This document shows, in pieces, positions 45,501-54,711 of a DNA stretch of 64,000 nt (position 1 is the first letter of the stretch; every line of letters starts with the position of its first letter). The notes below the pieces were generated by a model. The model saw nothing but the letters and a program-made list of their open reading frames with translations. It did no database searches and was not told where the DNA came from. This stretch comes from JBIOHP01 sp044449065 (lineage in GTDB: Bacteria; Bacteroidota; Ignavibacteria; UBA10030; SZUA-254): positions 62,001 through 126,000 of the forward strand of contig JBIOHP010000003.1 of assembly GCA_044449065.1 (NCBI GenBank). Direction: 5' to 3'. The translations under genes and the position numbers were made by a program.

Positions 45501-48500
45501 ATCAGCCGCGTTTATTCTTCCGCCGATTTCATGCGTTGGAACAGATATTCCGATGAGCGCTGCGGCGTCCAATTTGACTTACGCATGGTCATTTGGCGAC
45601 GGAGCGACTTCCGCCGTGCAGAACACATCGCATGCGTATACAACTCCGGGACCGTATACCGTAACGCTGACCGTTACGGATACCGCAGGCGGGGGATGCA
45701 CCAACACGGTTTCGCAATCGATAACCATCGTTCCTCCGGCAGGGACATGTTTGATTTCCCCGGCGGGAATAGTGACTGTTTGTCCAAATCAACTTCCCTA
45801 CCCCCTGACCGCCCCGCCAGCGTCGTCATATCAATGGTATCTCAATGGACTCCCGGTCGCCGGTCTTCCGGGCATCGCACCAACGCTCAATGTTACTGTC
45901 GGCGGTAATTACACTGTAGTCGTAACCGATGCGAACGGTTGCAAGTGTAAAACACCTCCGGTGACTGTCGTTGTGAATCCATCCCCGTTCGCGAATATCA
46001 CTGTGACACCGGGGCAGCTTGTTTGTCTCGGTTCGGGTTCGAATGCCGTTACCTTATCTACTCCGCCGGGTCCCGGTTCGTACAAATTTGCATGGACAGA
46101 AAACGGAAGTCCGGTTGGCAGTAATTCGAACACGTTTGGCAAAACGTATTCAATCACCGGATCGTATGTCTATGTAGTAACGGTTACGGATACCGTCACG
46201 GGATGTGTGGACAGCGCGAAAATGACTATTAAAGTCTGCAACACTCCGGCTCCGCCAATCATCACACCGTTCGGCAGCACCAACTTGTGCCAGGGGGATT
46301 CTGTAACGCTCATGAGCTCAATCGGACCGCCGTTTATCCTCTGGAGCACGGGACAAACAACGCAAAGCATTACCGTCTATGCAGCCGGCACGTACATCGT
46401 GACATTCAAGGATCCGGGCTGCGGCTGCAAGAGCTCTGCAAGCATTGTGGTGAAAGTTTTCCCGTACCCGGATTTCAGCTTATTCCCGGTTGATGACAGC
46501 ACGTGCTGCGATAAGATTTGCGATACCGCACACATCTGCGCGCCCAGGGGGTATCTCGGCTATCAATGGCAATTGAACGGCGTAAATATCCCGCCGCCGC
46601 TTGGCAACTCGGAAGATTTCACACCGCCGGCAAGCGGAAGCTATACATTAATTCTAACCGGTCCGAACGGGTGTAAAGATACATCAAAACCATATTGCGT
46701 AATACTGGAAAAATGCAGCGGGATGTGTGTAACGCCTCCGAAAGATATGGTTGCATGGTGGCCACTCAACGACCCGAACGGCGGCACGCTCGACACAGAA
46801 ATTGTCGGCAATCATTATGGAGTGCCTAAACCCGGCGCCATTCATGATTACCCAACATGGGTGACAGGATATGGTCCCTCTCCCGCGAGCACAGTCACGC
46901 TTATCGGAGGAGGAAAAGTCGGAGACGCTTTGTACTTCTTCGGTCAGAACCCAACCAGAGGTTATGTGGATGTCGCGCATAGTTCCGCGATAACCTTCGC
47001 AACCTCCGATATGTCGATCGACGCATGGGTTTACATCCAATCGGACACCACCGGGATTCATCCTATCGTCGAAAAAATGGCTTTGAGCCCTGTTGGAACC
47101 CCTGTTGGGTATCGTTTCTATCTGAACAATGGCATGCTGACGTTTGACGTCGCTTCCGTCTCGCCGTCCGCAAATCCGAGCAGTGTTCAGTTCCCGACGC
47201 CGTTATCAATCAATAAATGGCACCATGTTGCGGTGACCATGAAGCGCAATTCAAGTCCGCAGCGTATCGTACTCTATGAAGATGGTGTGCCAGTGCAGAC
47301 GACGCCCATCATCAGTATCGGTAATATGTATGAGACAGCGCATCTTCTCATCGGCGGCTCCCAGCTTGCGATAGAAACCCCGCTGCTCAATATCGCTATT
47401 GACGAATTGGAACTCTTCACGCGCGCTCTCGATTCGACCGAGATCTATTCACTCTGGCATGCCGATAGCAAAGGAAAATGCCGCGCCTGCGATGAAGCAT
47501 GCACCGGCGTTATCACCGGAACAAAATGGTATGATCTGAATCGCAACGGAAGATTCGATCAGCCGGCGGAGAAAGGGATCCCGAACTGGAAAATCTCTCT
47601 CGTCGTATGCAATGGAAACAATATGCCATCGAAAGATACGATTGCGACCACAACGACAGACTCACTCGGAAATTACAGCTTCACCAATCTCTGTCCGGGC
47701 GAGTATTGCGTTATCGAACAACATCTCCCCGGATGGAAACAAACCTGGCCTCATGCAGGATTCTATCATGTTCCTCTCGCCGATAGTCAGGTGATCGGAA
47801 ATATTAACTTCGGCAACTGGAAGCCGCGGATAAATATATGGAACGGCACTGGAATCGATTCGGTGCATTTCAATCCGGATTCCGTGTACTATGGCGGAGG
47901 AATCCCGTGGCCCATTGTTATAGCGCAATTGAGTCCATACCAGGTTGTCTTTAACGGCATGGTCGATCCGACAACCGATTTCAACCTGCGCGGCGCGGTT
48001 GGCGATTACAGCATCCGGCGCAGACGCATCGCTAATTTCTCGTTCTCTGAGATAGCGCTCAATGATAACCTCCTGCCGAACGGTTCCGCAGATTCGGTGA
48101 CCGTGACCTTAACGCCTGATACAACAATCGGTGTGACGATTGGATTCTTCGATATTACTACGCCGGATAATACGGTGAGATTCCGCACGTTTAGCGCGGA
48201 TCAATTCGCCCGCTTGGATCAGGCGCGGCCGGTAGTAATCAGGAGAACCCAAACTACCTTTGCAGGCAATACGGCAAATCTTGTTGCCCAGCTCTTCCGC
48301 CAGGGTGGAAGACCGGTTGTCGGCAAAGCAGGCCAGTCGACGCCGACCGGCAAAGTCGCACCATATCTGGCGCCGGGAACGCAAATCGACGTCGCTACAA
48401 CATTCTATTCCAAAACGTTTACGCACACCGCCCCGGCGCATGGGATAGATTTTGATGCGAAGGAGAACCTCATCTTCAAACTCCAGAAGAGCTTACCCGC

Positions 48501-49221
48501 GACCAAGCAAAACAATACACTGGTCGCAGATATGCTGGCTCTGGAACTCAATATCCTCTTCAGCGACAAGGGAATAACCCCGCCGGGCTTTGGCGACCTC
48601 GTGGTGCTCGACTCGCTGATCACGACAGATCACCGCAGGATCAAGCCGGGATGCACGGTGCGTGAATTAGCCGATTCGATCAACAATATTATGACGAACT
48701 GGCGCGGAGTTTCCGCGGATATTTACCTGAACGTCGATAACATCCTCGAACAGATCAATAACGCGTTCATGAAACCGCTGCCGTTGACGGCTGCGGATAC
48801 GACGGCATGGCTGCACGGGACGAATTTCCAGTTAGCCGGTGTTGTGCCGCTGGATAATGTTCCGTTCCTGCTGAAAATATCGAGCGCGGCGGCGAGCGGC
48901 AACGCGTCCAATACGCCGAATCATGTTCCGCTGCCATCGGCATTCGCGCTGCACCAGAACTATCCGAATCCGTTCAACCCGGTAACGGTTCTGAGTTACG
49001 ATTTGCCTGTGTCCTCGCATGTAACCCTGACCATCTATAATACGCTCGGTCAGGTTGTGAGCACGCTGGTGAATAATGTTCAGGACGCCGGTTTCCGGTC
49101 CGTTGAATGGAACGGAAATAACATCGCAAGCGGCGTCTACTTCTACCGTATCGAAGCGGTTGGAGTGAACGATCCCGCAAAAGCATTCACGCAGGTGAAA
49201 AAGATGGTGCTGATCAAATAA
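42598..49221 (+). CDS. Giant secreted protein with PKD-like, LamG, SdrD-type and T9SS sorting domains
   Basis: 2207 residues; AAGGA seven bases before the ATG. Signal peptide 1-22. Residues about 50-1375 are tandem PKD/Ig-like repeats (W-N-F-G-D, S-Y-S-W-N-F-G-D, G-x-Y-T-V-T-V-T). A LamG-type lectin domain spans about 1384-1618, beginning M-V-A-W-W-P-L-N-D. An SdrD B-like domain starts near 1638 (I-T-G-T-K-W-Y-D-L-N-R-N-G-R-F-D), with a region to 2105 of no known family, then the sorting domain at about 2111-2207. Cysteine is frequent in the PKD part. Likely a surface adhesin or glycan-binding matrix protein. Confidence 0.9.
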   Translation: MKKLSIICCLVLMIVALQSLYSQTLPNPKITSSFNPDSSCINRNTSGTGGPGKGECLYACENHLATYCTSLSATDTYSWTVVGGTIGGNSTVTGIGLNCVTVLWGPAGSGNISVIETDTSGNTGIDHACVNIINAPKAIFTPTSISACSGIPVNFTDASLNAISYIWNFGDLASGGNNTSALQNPTHLFSAPGTYTVTLVVFNHCGCSDTTHGTVTITSLSGPRIDCPSTVCAGTTKCYSTPDGCLGAVYTWTVTGGTRLAPFGSVNNICVQWGSGNPQGQITLTITGCGSVCPGPTTVDIPIVPTTTTIMGGSVACYGANSVYSVPAWPGACYNWTVPAGAATIIAGDSTNHIQVHWNTVGTFTINVSWHDDLLGCAPGSASIQVTVKPDFDIIGPTDPICLNSSATFTAIGNPFTPSPNFTWSCPGGTVTAGQGTQSATIQFTSPGLQTVTATPIGSPNPYCSPSKTFTVNVVMVNPPISITGPDTICANGTYTYSTPPPPSGLDIQWTATGGVIVGSSHANPVSVTWNPIGPYSISVSYVNTVAPFCSSTPFTLPVYLFNVPSITGSQNVCMDQTFTYTAGGSHPALDYQWSIVTAPSGPTSPDGSIVTGQGSNSVSVLWHGPGSVTVYLQLTVCSTIITLPITINPKPTPTIMMSGQLCNPVILTASAGYISYSWSNGASGNPIVVNTGGNYTVTVTNAGGCTGTATINVPTPPGPVASISTPDPTSYCPATAPISVTLYALQGAGYTYLWSNGSILNPITVTTPGTYYVTVTDANNCKSVSNSIIITRGPCPPPNPCVTTDTVGFTFGIPSCNPVPFTGVSTPGATNLIWNFGDPLSGTSDTSTSTNPTHSFTSAGYYTVTYSGTGAPNCAIAVSHPVAITIAADFSDVIGCAGSPTQFTDHSTFLPPYSITSYSWNFGDFTSSTSPNPSHVYAPGTYTVTLTITNSQCTVMKTKIITINPLPSAAFILPPISCVGTDIPMSAAASNLTYAWSFGDGATSAVQNTSHAYTTPGPYTVTLTVTDTAGGGCTNTVSQSITIVPPAGTCLISPAGIVTVCPNQLPYPLTAPPASSYQWYLNGLPVAGLPGIAPTLNVTVGGNYTVVVTDANGCKCKTPPVTVVVNPSPFANITVTPGQLVCLGSGSNAVTLSTPPGPGSYKFAWTENGSPVGSNSNTFGKTYSITGSYVYVVTVTDTVTGCVDSAKMTIKVCNTPAPPIITPFGSTNLCQGDSVTLMSSIGPPFILWSTGQTTQSITVYAAGTYIVTFKDPGCGCKSSASIVVKVFPYPDFSLFPVDDSTCCDKICDTAHICAPRGYLGYQWQLNGVNIPPPLGNSEDFTPPASGSYTLILTGPNGCKDTSKPYCVILEKCSGMCVTPPKDMVAWWPLNDPNGGTLDTEIVGNHYGVPKPGAIHDYPTWVTGYGPSPASTVTLIGGGKVGDALYFFGQNPTRGYVDVAHSSAITFATSDMSIDAWVYIQSDTTGIHPIVEKMALSPVGTPVGYRFYLNNGMLTFDVASVSPSANPSSVQFPTPLSINKWHHVAVTMKRNSSPQRIVLYEDGVPVQTTPIISIGNMYETAHLLIGGSQLAIETPLLNIAIDELELFTRALDSTEIYSLWHADSKGKCRACDEACTGVITGTKWYDLNRNGRFDQPAEKGIPNWKISLVVCNGNNMPSKDTIATTTTDSLGNYSFTNLCPGEYCVIEQHLPGWKQTWPHAGFYHVPLADSQVIGNINFGNWKPRINIWNGTGIDSVHFNPDSVYYGGGIPWPIVIAQLSPYQVVFNGMVDPTTDFNLRGAVGDYSIRRRRIANFSFSEIALNDNLLPNGSADSVTVTLTPDTTIGVTIGFFDITTPDNTVRFRTFSADQFARLDQARPVVIRRTQTTFAGNTANLVAQLFRQGGRPVVGKAGQSTPTGKVAPYLAPGTQIDVATTFYSKTFTHTAPAHGIDFDAKENLIFKLQKSLPATKQNNTLVADMLALELNILFSDKGITPPGFGDLVVLDSLITTDHRRIKPGCTVRELADSINNIMTNWRGVSADIYLNVDNILEQINNAFMKPLPLTAADTTAWLHGTNFQLAGVVPLDNVPFLLKISSAAASGNASNTPNHVPLPSAFALHQNYPNPFNPVTVLSYDLPVSSHVTLTIYNTLGQVVSTLVNNVQDAGFRSVEWNGNNIASGVYFYRIEAVGVNDPAKAFTQVKKMVLIK

Positions 49222-49242
49222 GGATCATCGGATACATCGAAT

Positions 49243-49286
49243 AGCCCCGGCTTTCTCAATTGGAAGTCGGGGCTTTTTGTTTTTCA
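49243..49286 (+). terminator. Intrinsic terminator after the giant secreted protein
   Basis: AGCCCCGGCTTTC pairs with GAAGTCGGGGCT around a short loop and is followed by TTTTTGTTTTT, 22 bases after the stop codon. Confidence 0.88.
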
Positions 49287-49368
49287 GAGACTGAAATGGC
49301 GTGAAGATGAATCGTTCGTTGCGCTGGAGAAGTTTGCAAAAATATTTTTAAGAAACCCGTCTTAGCTT

Positions 49369-49436
49369 GACCACCCCACGCTCCGCGTCTCCCCTCCTCT
49401 CTCGAGGAGGGGAAACCCGCAGGGAGGGGAGGTCGA
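49369..49436. repeat. Intergenic fold-back repeat
   Basis: Outer arms GACCACCCC and GGGGAGGTC (one mismatch) flank an inner stem CCCCTCC...GGAGGGG around CTCTCGA. It resembles other palindromic intergenic repeats of the group but is not the same as the one at 12836. Confidence 0.5.
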
Positions 49437-49667
49437 GATAATTAATTTCACATCAACGCAGGATTTGCTCTCCATTTAGTTAGAACAACCAAACCATCCC
49501 TTCGAACTGACTATAAAGAGTTTGTCAATCAGACAATATAGTCGGTTGATAAAATCTTGAAATATCAATATCTTATCCGGCTTAATTGAGCGATCATTAT
49601 CCTGCCTGAAAACCGCTGCACTTGATAGAGAATCGCTCAAAACACTCTCATAAATAATACAAACACC

Positions 49668-51827
49668 ATGAAACGTTTCTATCTTCTTGTATTTATTCTT
49701 ATCTCGAACGCGGTATTTGCCCAGAATTTCTGGCAGCAAACGAATGGACCAGTCGGCGGTTCTATAAATCCCCTGGCTATCAATTCACTGGGGCATATTT
49801 ATGCAGGGACATGGGAGGGCGGTTTGTTCCGCTCAACCGACGATGGGTTAAGCTGGGTATCGATTTATCACGGAGTCCGATACGTCAGTATTAAATGCGT
49901 GGCAGTAGATACCGACGGAACCTTATTTATTGCTCCGTATGATCTCCCTGGTTACTCCGCTGGGTTATGGCGTTCAGCAGATAACGGCGGCAACTGGGTC
50001 CAAATAGGCGGCGGTTGGTATGTCTCGTCTATTGTTTTCAATGCAAACGGAATTCTTTATGTAGGGACGAGTGGATCTGGCGTGTTCAGCTCAACCGATA
50101 AAGGCGTCCACTGGATGCAAAGGGACTCGGGGTTAACAAATATCAAAGTTCATACCCTTGCTGCAAAGTCCGGCGGGTATCTCTTTACTGCTACAGACGC
50201 CGGAGCATTTAGTTCATCCGATGATGGAAACCACTGGGCGCCTATGACCAACGGATTGACAAACGTTTATGTTTACTCGTTCACAGTCAGTCCCAACGGT
50301 ATAATCTTTGCCGGGTCTGCAGGAGCCGGAATCTTCTCGTCAACAGATAACGGTAATCATTGGGTAAATGCAGGTCTTACTAACAGGACGGTCATCTCTT
50401 TTGCGACGAATTCAGCTGGTTACATCTATGCCGCGTCAGACAGCGGAGTGTTTCTCTCGACCAACAATGGCAACACTTGGATTCCGCACGGCAATGGATT
50501 GATAAATAGTTCAGTTGTGTCACTTATTATAAATCATAATGGACACATCTTCGGGGGATCGGCTTATCACGGCGTGTTTCGCTCAACCGATGATGGAAAC
50601 ACGTGGTCGCAAACTTCGTTGCCGGGGAGAGATGTGCCGGTTCTTGCTGTTAATGCAAGCGGACATATTTTTGCGGGAACAGAAGGCGAGTATACCGGAA
50701 CCTCGGGCGGGGGCGTATTTCGTTCAACCGATAATGGAAATAGCTGGGTCCAGCTCAGCAATGGGATTAAGAATTGGAATCTCACTTCGATTGCAATCAA
50801 TGCGAGAGGACATCTCTTTGCGCAGACGTACGGGGAAATGACCTATGTATATATTTTGTACCATTCAACGGACAATGGCGAGAATTGGACCCCGATAAAA
50901 ATCCGAGTTGATAATCCGCAGTTGAATGGAAAATTCGTCACCGACCATAATGGCAATCTCTTTACCGGTACAGATCGCGGAATATTCCGATCAAGTGATG
51001 ATGGCGATACATGGGTCCAAAGTGGTTTAGGGGGCAATGCCGTAAAAATTTTCTACTTCAATTCGGGGGATACGCTGTTCGCCGGCGGAGCAGGCGGTGT
51101 ATATCGTTCAACCAATGATGGAACAAATTGGATTCAATCAGGATTGCAAACCCTTCAGGTTGTTTCAATGGCAGGGAACCCGGGTGGTTATCTTTTTGCT
51201 GCGACTTCCACAGGAGGGATGTATCGATCGACGGACAAAGGCGGCAGCTGGATTGCATTTAATACCGGTTTACCGGATTTGTCTATCATGGCTCTTGCAA
51301 TCACCCACAGCGGAATTCTGTACCTATCCACCTCAAACCAGTATGGGTATGGGTGGTATGGAGTTTACAGCTCAACGGACAATGGCAGCCATTGGGTACA
51401 ACGGAATGATGGGTTAACAAGCGGTTTCGTTCGTGCGCTCCTCGTCGATAACCAGGGATATCTTCTTGCAGGTACGAATGGATCCGGAGTTTTCAGAAGC
51501 ATTACTTCAACTGAAGGAGTGAATGAACAAACGTTACCCGGAACAAGCTTTACTTTATCGCAAAACTACCCCAACCCCTTCAACCCGGCGACGGTCATTA
51601 AGTATCAATTACCGAATGAGTCGCATGTCCGGCTTGTTCTGTATAATGTACTCGGTCAGGAAGTGCGAACGTTAGTGAATACAACAGAGCAACCGGGGGA
51701 GAAATCGGTACAGATTGATGCAAGCGGCTTGCCGAGCGGGATTTATTTTTACCGCCTCGAAGCAACATCTGTAAGCGATCCCGCAAAATCCTTCACGCAG
51801 GTGAAAAAGATGGCGGTGATCAAGTAA
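49668..51827 (+). CDS. Secreted Asp-box propeller protein with T9SS sorting domain
   Basis: 719 residues. Signal peptide 1-18 (ends V-F-A-Q). Residues 25-615 contain more than ten Asp-box motifs of the form S-T-D-x-G-x-x-W, typical of sortilin/BNR beta-propellers, each followed by the I-Y/F-A-G-T strand. The sorting domain is at about 630-719 (L-S-Q-N-Y-P-N-P-F-N-P to K-K-M-A-V-I-K). No catalytic residues. Probably surface-bound; no substrate can be given. Confidence 0.9.
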   Translation: MKRFYLLVFILISNAVFAQNFWQQTNGPVGGSINPLAINSLGHIYAGTWEGGLFRSTDDGLSWVSIYHGVRYVSIKCVAVDTDGTLFIAPYDLPGYSAGLWRSADNGGNWVQIGGGWYVSSIVFNANGILYVGTSGSGVFSSTDKGVHWMQRDSGLTNIKVHTLAAKSGGYLFTATDAGAFSSSDDGNHWAPMTNGLTNVYVYSFTVSPNGIIFAGSAGAGIFSSTDNGNHWVNAGLTNRTVISFATNSAGYIYAASDSGVFLSTNNGNTWIPHGNGLINSSVVSLIINHNGHIFGGSAYHGVFRSTDDGNTWSQTSLPGRDVPVLAVNASGHIFAGTEGEYTGTSGGGVFRSTDNGNSWVQLSNGIKNWNLTSIAINARGHLFAQTYGEMTYVYILYHSTDNGENWTPIKIRVDNPQLNGKFVTDHNGNLFTGTDRGIFRSSDDGDTWVQSGLGGNAVKIFYFNSGDTLFAGGAGGVYRSTNDGTNWIQSGLQTLQVVSMAGNPGGYLFAATSTGGMYRSTDKGGSWIAFNTGLPDLSIMALAITHSGILYLSTSNQYGYGWYGVYSSTDNGSHWVQRNDGLTSGFVRALLVDNQGYLLAGTNGSGVFRSITSTEGVNEQTLPGTSFTLSQNYPNPFNPATVIKYQLPNESHVRLVLYNVLGQEVRTLVNTTEQPGEKSVQIDASGLPSGIYFYRLEATSVSDPAKSFTQVKKMAVIK

Positions 51828-51846
51828 TTCGAACAAACAGCAACAT

Positions 51847-51890
51847 AAAACCCCCGATTTTCTTAAGTGAAGGTCGGGGGTTTTTGTTTT
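51847..51890 (+). terminator. Intrinsic terminator after the Asp-box protein
   Basis: AAAACCCCCGA pairs with TCGGGGGTTTT, followed by a T-rich tail, 19 bases after the stop codon. Confidence 0.9.
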
Positions 51891-51963
51891 TCAGCATCTT
51901 TATTCACCTCTACTTTCCTTACTTTCTATTGAGATTCATTCCCTCGTTTAGTATTTTATAAGT

Positions 51964-53313
51964 ATGCAATACACCGGTCAATTCATAAAATTTGCTGGAA
52001 TAATCCTGTTTACGGTTGCCCTATTACCTCTTCAAGCATGGGGACAGGATTTTTCAACATCGGTTACGATGGGGCACGACCCGAATATCCTGGAAAGCGC
52101 TATTTCCATGCCCGATCAATTCTATCAATGGGAATTAAGTCTATCTAAAGATTTGGATTTCAATCAATTCCAGTTAAGCGCTTCGTACGATGGATCGCTG
52201 CAGATGTATCGCGATCAGCAAGGGCGAAATTTTTATCAGCATTCTCTCGTCGTCTCTCCATCATATATTTTTGGGCATTCCGACGATGATGATGAATCTT
52301 CCAATGATCCGCCCGATTCAACTACAAATAATGATGATTCCTCCGGGGTAGTGAATAAAATACCGCCGCCACCTCCGCCGAAAGTAGTGCCCGATTATCC
52401 TCCCGATAGTCTCGACCACGTTTTGTATAGCGCGTTTTTCTATTCTTCGCGAACTGATAAAGATGAATTTGATCAGTATGATAACGCTCATCCCGGCGGG
52501 TGGCTCCTGTACCGCTTTCCAATATCGGCGAAATTCAATCTTAGGCCCTCCGTTGGTATTTCGAGTTGGAACTTTGAAAACGTCGATGCGCTTTCTAACA
52601 CGGAAAATTTTGCATCGTTGATGTTAGGCGCCTGGAATTCTTCAATCAACTGGATTGAAGGGGGAGCCACAATCGGCGAAGTGAATTATCTCTACTCTCG
52701 AACATATTATGACAGCGTGAGAATCGGAAACCCGGGACACGGGAAAAAAGGAGCCGGCGGCGGTCAATTGAGAGTTGATTCGCTCACATTCTCGAACCCA
52801 TCAGTCGATCAGATTACCTGGAGAATTGCGGTGAATAAAAAATTCTTTAACAGCACGGAACTGAAACTTGGATACGCGTATTTCGGACCGCCATCCAGCG
52901 AAGCCCGCGTTCTTCCCCCGCAATTCACCAATAGCGTCGGACGCAGCAAAGAATTAGTGTCGCTGACAGGGGTGAATGAATTTTACGACGACCATTACGC
53001 TTATCAGGGTAGCGCGTTCACCGCCCATTTCGATCAGCCGTTTCTCTTCGATCTTTTGTTGCAGGGGGATTTTGAAATTCAGCAAAAAGAATTTACCAGT
53101 CCGGCGTTGAATCTCGTTGATTCCGTTGTCGCTCCCCGGCGTCTCGATCACCGGTTCTCCGGCTCGTTCACTCTTTCAAAATCATTTCCGGTTTTCATTA
53201 ACGGCAAGCTTATTGCCCATCTTGTATACTCATATTTGAGGAATTCCTCCAATGCCGATTATTTCGTATTTGATAAAAGTGTGATCTCGTTTGGGTTGGA
53301 ATTAACGTACTGA
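51964..53313 (+). CDS. Putative outer-membrane beta-barrel protein
   Basis: 449 residues. Signal peptide about 1-27 (ends A-W-G-Q). A low-complexity acidic then proline-rich linker lies at 103-146 (D-D-D-D-E-S-S, P-P-P-P-P-P). The rest alternates hydrophobic and polar residues with many aromatic ends and finishes in L-E-L-T-Y, as outer-membrane barrels do. No family recognised. It follows the Asp-box gene after a terminator, so it is probably transcribed on its own. Confidence 0.7.
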   Translation: MQYTGQFIKFAGIILFTVALLPLQAWGQDFSTSVTMGHDPNILESAISMPDQFYQWELSLSKDLDFNQFQLSASYDGSLQMYRDQQGRNFYQHSLVVSPSYIFGHSDDDDESSNDPPDSTTNNDDSSGVVNKIPPPPPPKVVPDYPPDSLDHVLYSAFFYSSRTDKDEFDQYDNAHPGGWLLYRFPISAKFNLRPSVGISSWNFENVDALSNTENFASLMLGAWNSSINWIEGGATIGEVNYLYSRTYYDSVRIGNPGHGKKGAGGGQLRVDSLTFSNPSVDQITWRIAVNKKFFNSTELKLGYAYFGPPSSEARVLPPQFTNSVGRSKELVSLTGVNEFYDDHYAYQGSAFTAHFDQPFLFDLLLQGDFEIQQKEFTSPALNLVDSVVAPRRLDHRFSGSFTLSKSFPVFINGKLIAHLVYSYLRNSSNADYFVFDKSVISFGLELTY

Positions 53314-53412
53314 AAAATATGTATTGTAGAATCTAATCAGGGGACCTGCCCGACTACTCAGACGTGTCAAAAGTTACCCCTCTAAGATAATACCCCGCTT
53401 TCACGAGGCGAT

Positions 53413-54711
53413 CTAATCCGTTTCATCCTTAACTGTTGTCGGCTTCTGAATTTTAAACCGCACGGTTTTTACCCATGTTCGTTTTTCCCGTTTAATCACA
53501 TCGAGATAAATTGCCTTCCCGACAATATAAATCCAGAATTGGCAATAGGTAAAGTACATCAAGGCGGTCAGGAAGATATTCTGCATAGTATCTTCGCGGT
53601 CATAGGAAAGCGCCAGAAGGATTTCGAGCATATATAATATTAACGCAACTATCCATACGGTTGTGAAGGGACCCGGCAATGTTATCAACACGACATTGAA
53701 CGCACCAAGCAAAAAAAGCGCATCCGAAATAATGATGGCGACAAAAAACACGTAATAGAGCGATAATAAATACAGCAGCTCGATTCCGAGAAACTTATTC
53801 TTAAACGACCGGATTTCATGCAGAAATTTTAATCCGACATAATTATTTCCCCGTACCCATCTCGTCCGCTGCTTGATCCAGACCCGCCACGATTCCGGCT
53901 CCTGTTCGTATGTTATCGAATAGGGAACAAACTTAATTAAATATCCTTCTTTGTAAATCCGGATGCTTAATTCCGAATCCTCGGTAATCGCATCCTCATC
54001 CCACCCGTTGAGTACATCCAATAATTTACGCCGGATGACAAGATTTGTCCCTGGAAGCGTGGCAACCTTAAACATTTTCCATCTTCCGGCTTGCAGGATC
54101 GATTGAAAGCTCAGCGTTTCGATGTTGATAAACCGCGTGAGCAAATTTCTGGATTTATTCACCGTCCGAAATTTTCCGAGGACTGCGCCCAAGGCAGGAT
54201 CAAGCAAGAGCTGCGCCATCAGATATTTCAGCGCCGATGGCTGGGGAGTATTATCAGCGTCATACACGGCGATAAACTCGGCGTCGGTCTGTTTTAATCC
54301 AAGATTAAGCGCCCTCGATTTTCCTTTGCCGCCCTCGCTCTCCGGGATATTATAGAGGCGGAGTCGTTTATCATTTCTGGCGTATTCTTCAACAATCTCG
54401 GCGGTTTGATCCGTCGAGCCGTCGTTTATGACGATCACCTCCAACTTCTCCCTCGGATAATCGAGCAGCAGCATCGATTCGATGGTTTGGGCTATGACAA
54501 CTTCTTCATTATGGGCGGGGATCAGGATGGAAACTTTCGGATAATCGAACTGCTGGGCGTCAATATGTTTTTTTTCTTTCAACGAGGACCGGTATTGAAA
54601 GAATCCAGCCAGCGTAAGAACGAGCTGGTACGCGATCATAAACCAGATCAGAATTACGGCAAGCAAAAAAACGATGCTGAGATCGAGTTGGAGAAGACTT
54701 TGTTCGCCCAT
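53413..54711 (-). CDS. Membrane glycosyltransferase family 2 (processive polysaccharide synthase type)
   Basis: 432 residues. A helix near 12-36, then the GT-A domain: I-L-I-P-A-H-N-E-E at 62-70, I-N-D-G-S-T-D at 95-101, D-A-D at 151-153, T-E-D at 243-245 and Q-R-T-R-W at 281-285, followed by four or five helices. D, DxD, TED, QxxRW is the set of processive synthases (PgaC, hyaluronan, cellulose). Substrate is likely a UDP-sugar such as UDP-GlcNAc. The gene starts directly at the end of the upstream DUF2334/glycosidase-like gene (54711/54712), so the two act together in an exopolysaccharide pathway. Confidence 0.9.
   Translation of the reverse strand: MGEQSLLQLDLSIVFLLAVILIWFMIAYQLVLTLAGFFQYRSSLKEKKHIDAQQFDYPKVSILIPAHNEEVVIAQTIESMLLLDYPREKLEVIVINDGSTDQTAEIVEEYARNDKRLRLYNIPESEGGKGKSRALNLGLKQTDAEFIAVYDADNTPQPSALKYLMAQLLLDPALGAVLGKFRTVNKSRNLLTRFINIETLSFQSILQAGRWKMFKVATLPGTNLVIRRKLLDVLNGWDEDAITEDSELSIRIYKEGYLIKFVPYSITYEQEPESWRVWIKQRTRWVRGNNYVGLKFLHEIRSFKNKFLGIELLYLLSLYYVFFVAIIISDALFLLGAFNVVLITLPGPFTTVWIVALILYMLEILLALSYDREDTMQNIFLTALMYFTYCQFWIYIVGKAIYLDVIKREKRTWVKTVRFKIQKPTTVKDETD

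Larger units (their letters stand above)
49222..49667. other. Intergenic region with terminator and hairpin repeat
   Basis: 446 bp. Besides the terminator, a G/C-rich fold-back covers 49369-49436. The remainder before the next gene is AT-rich with no recognised promoter. Confidence 0.5.
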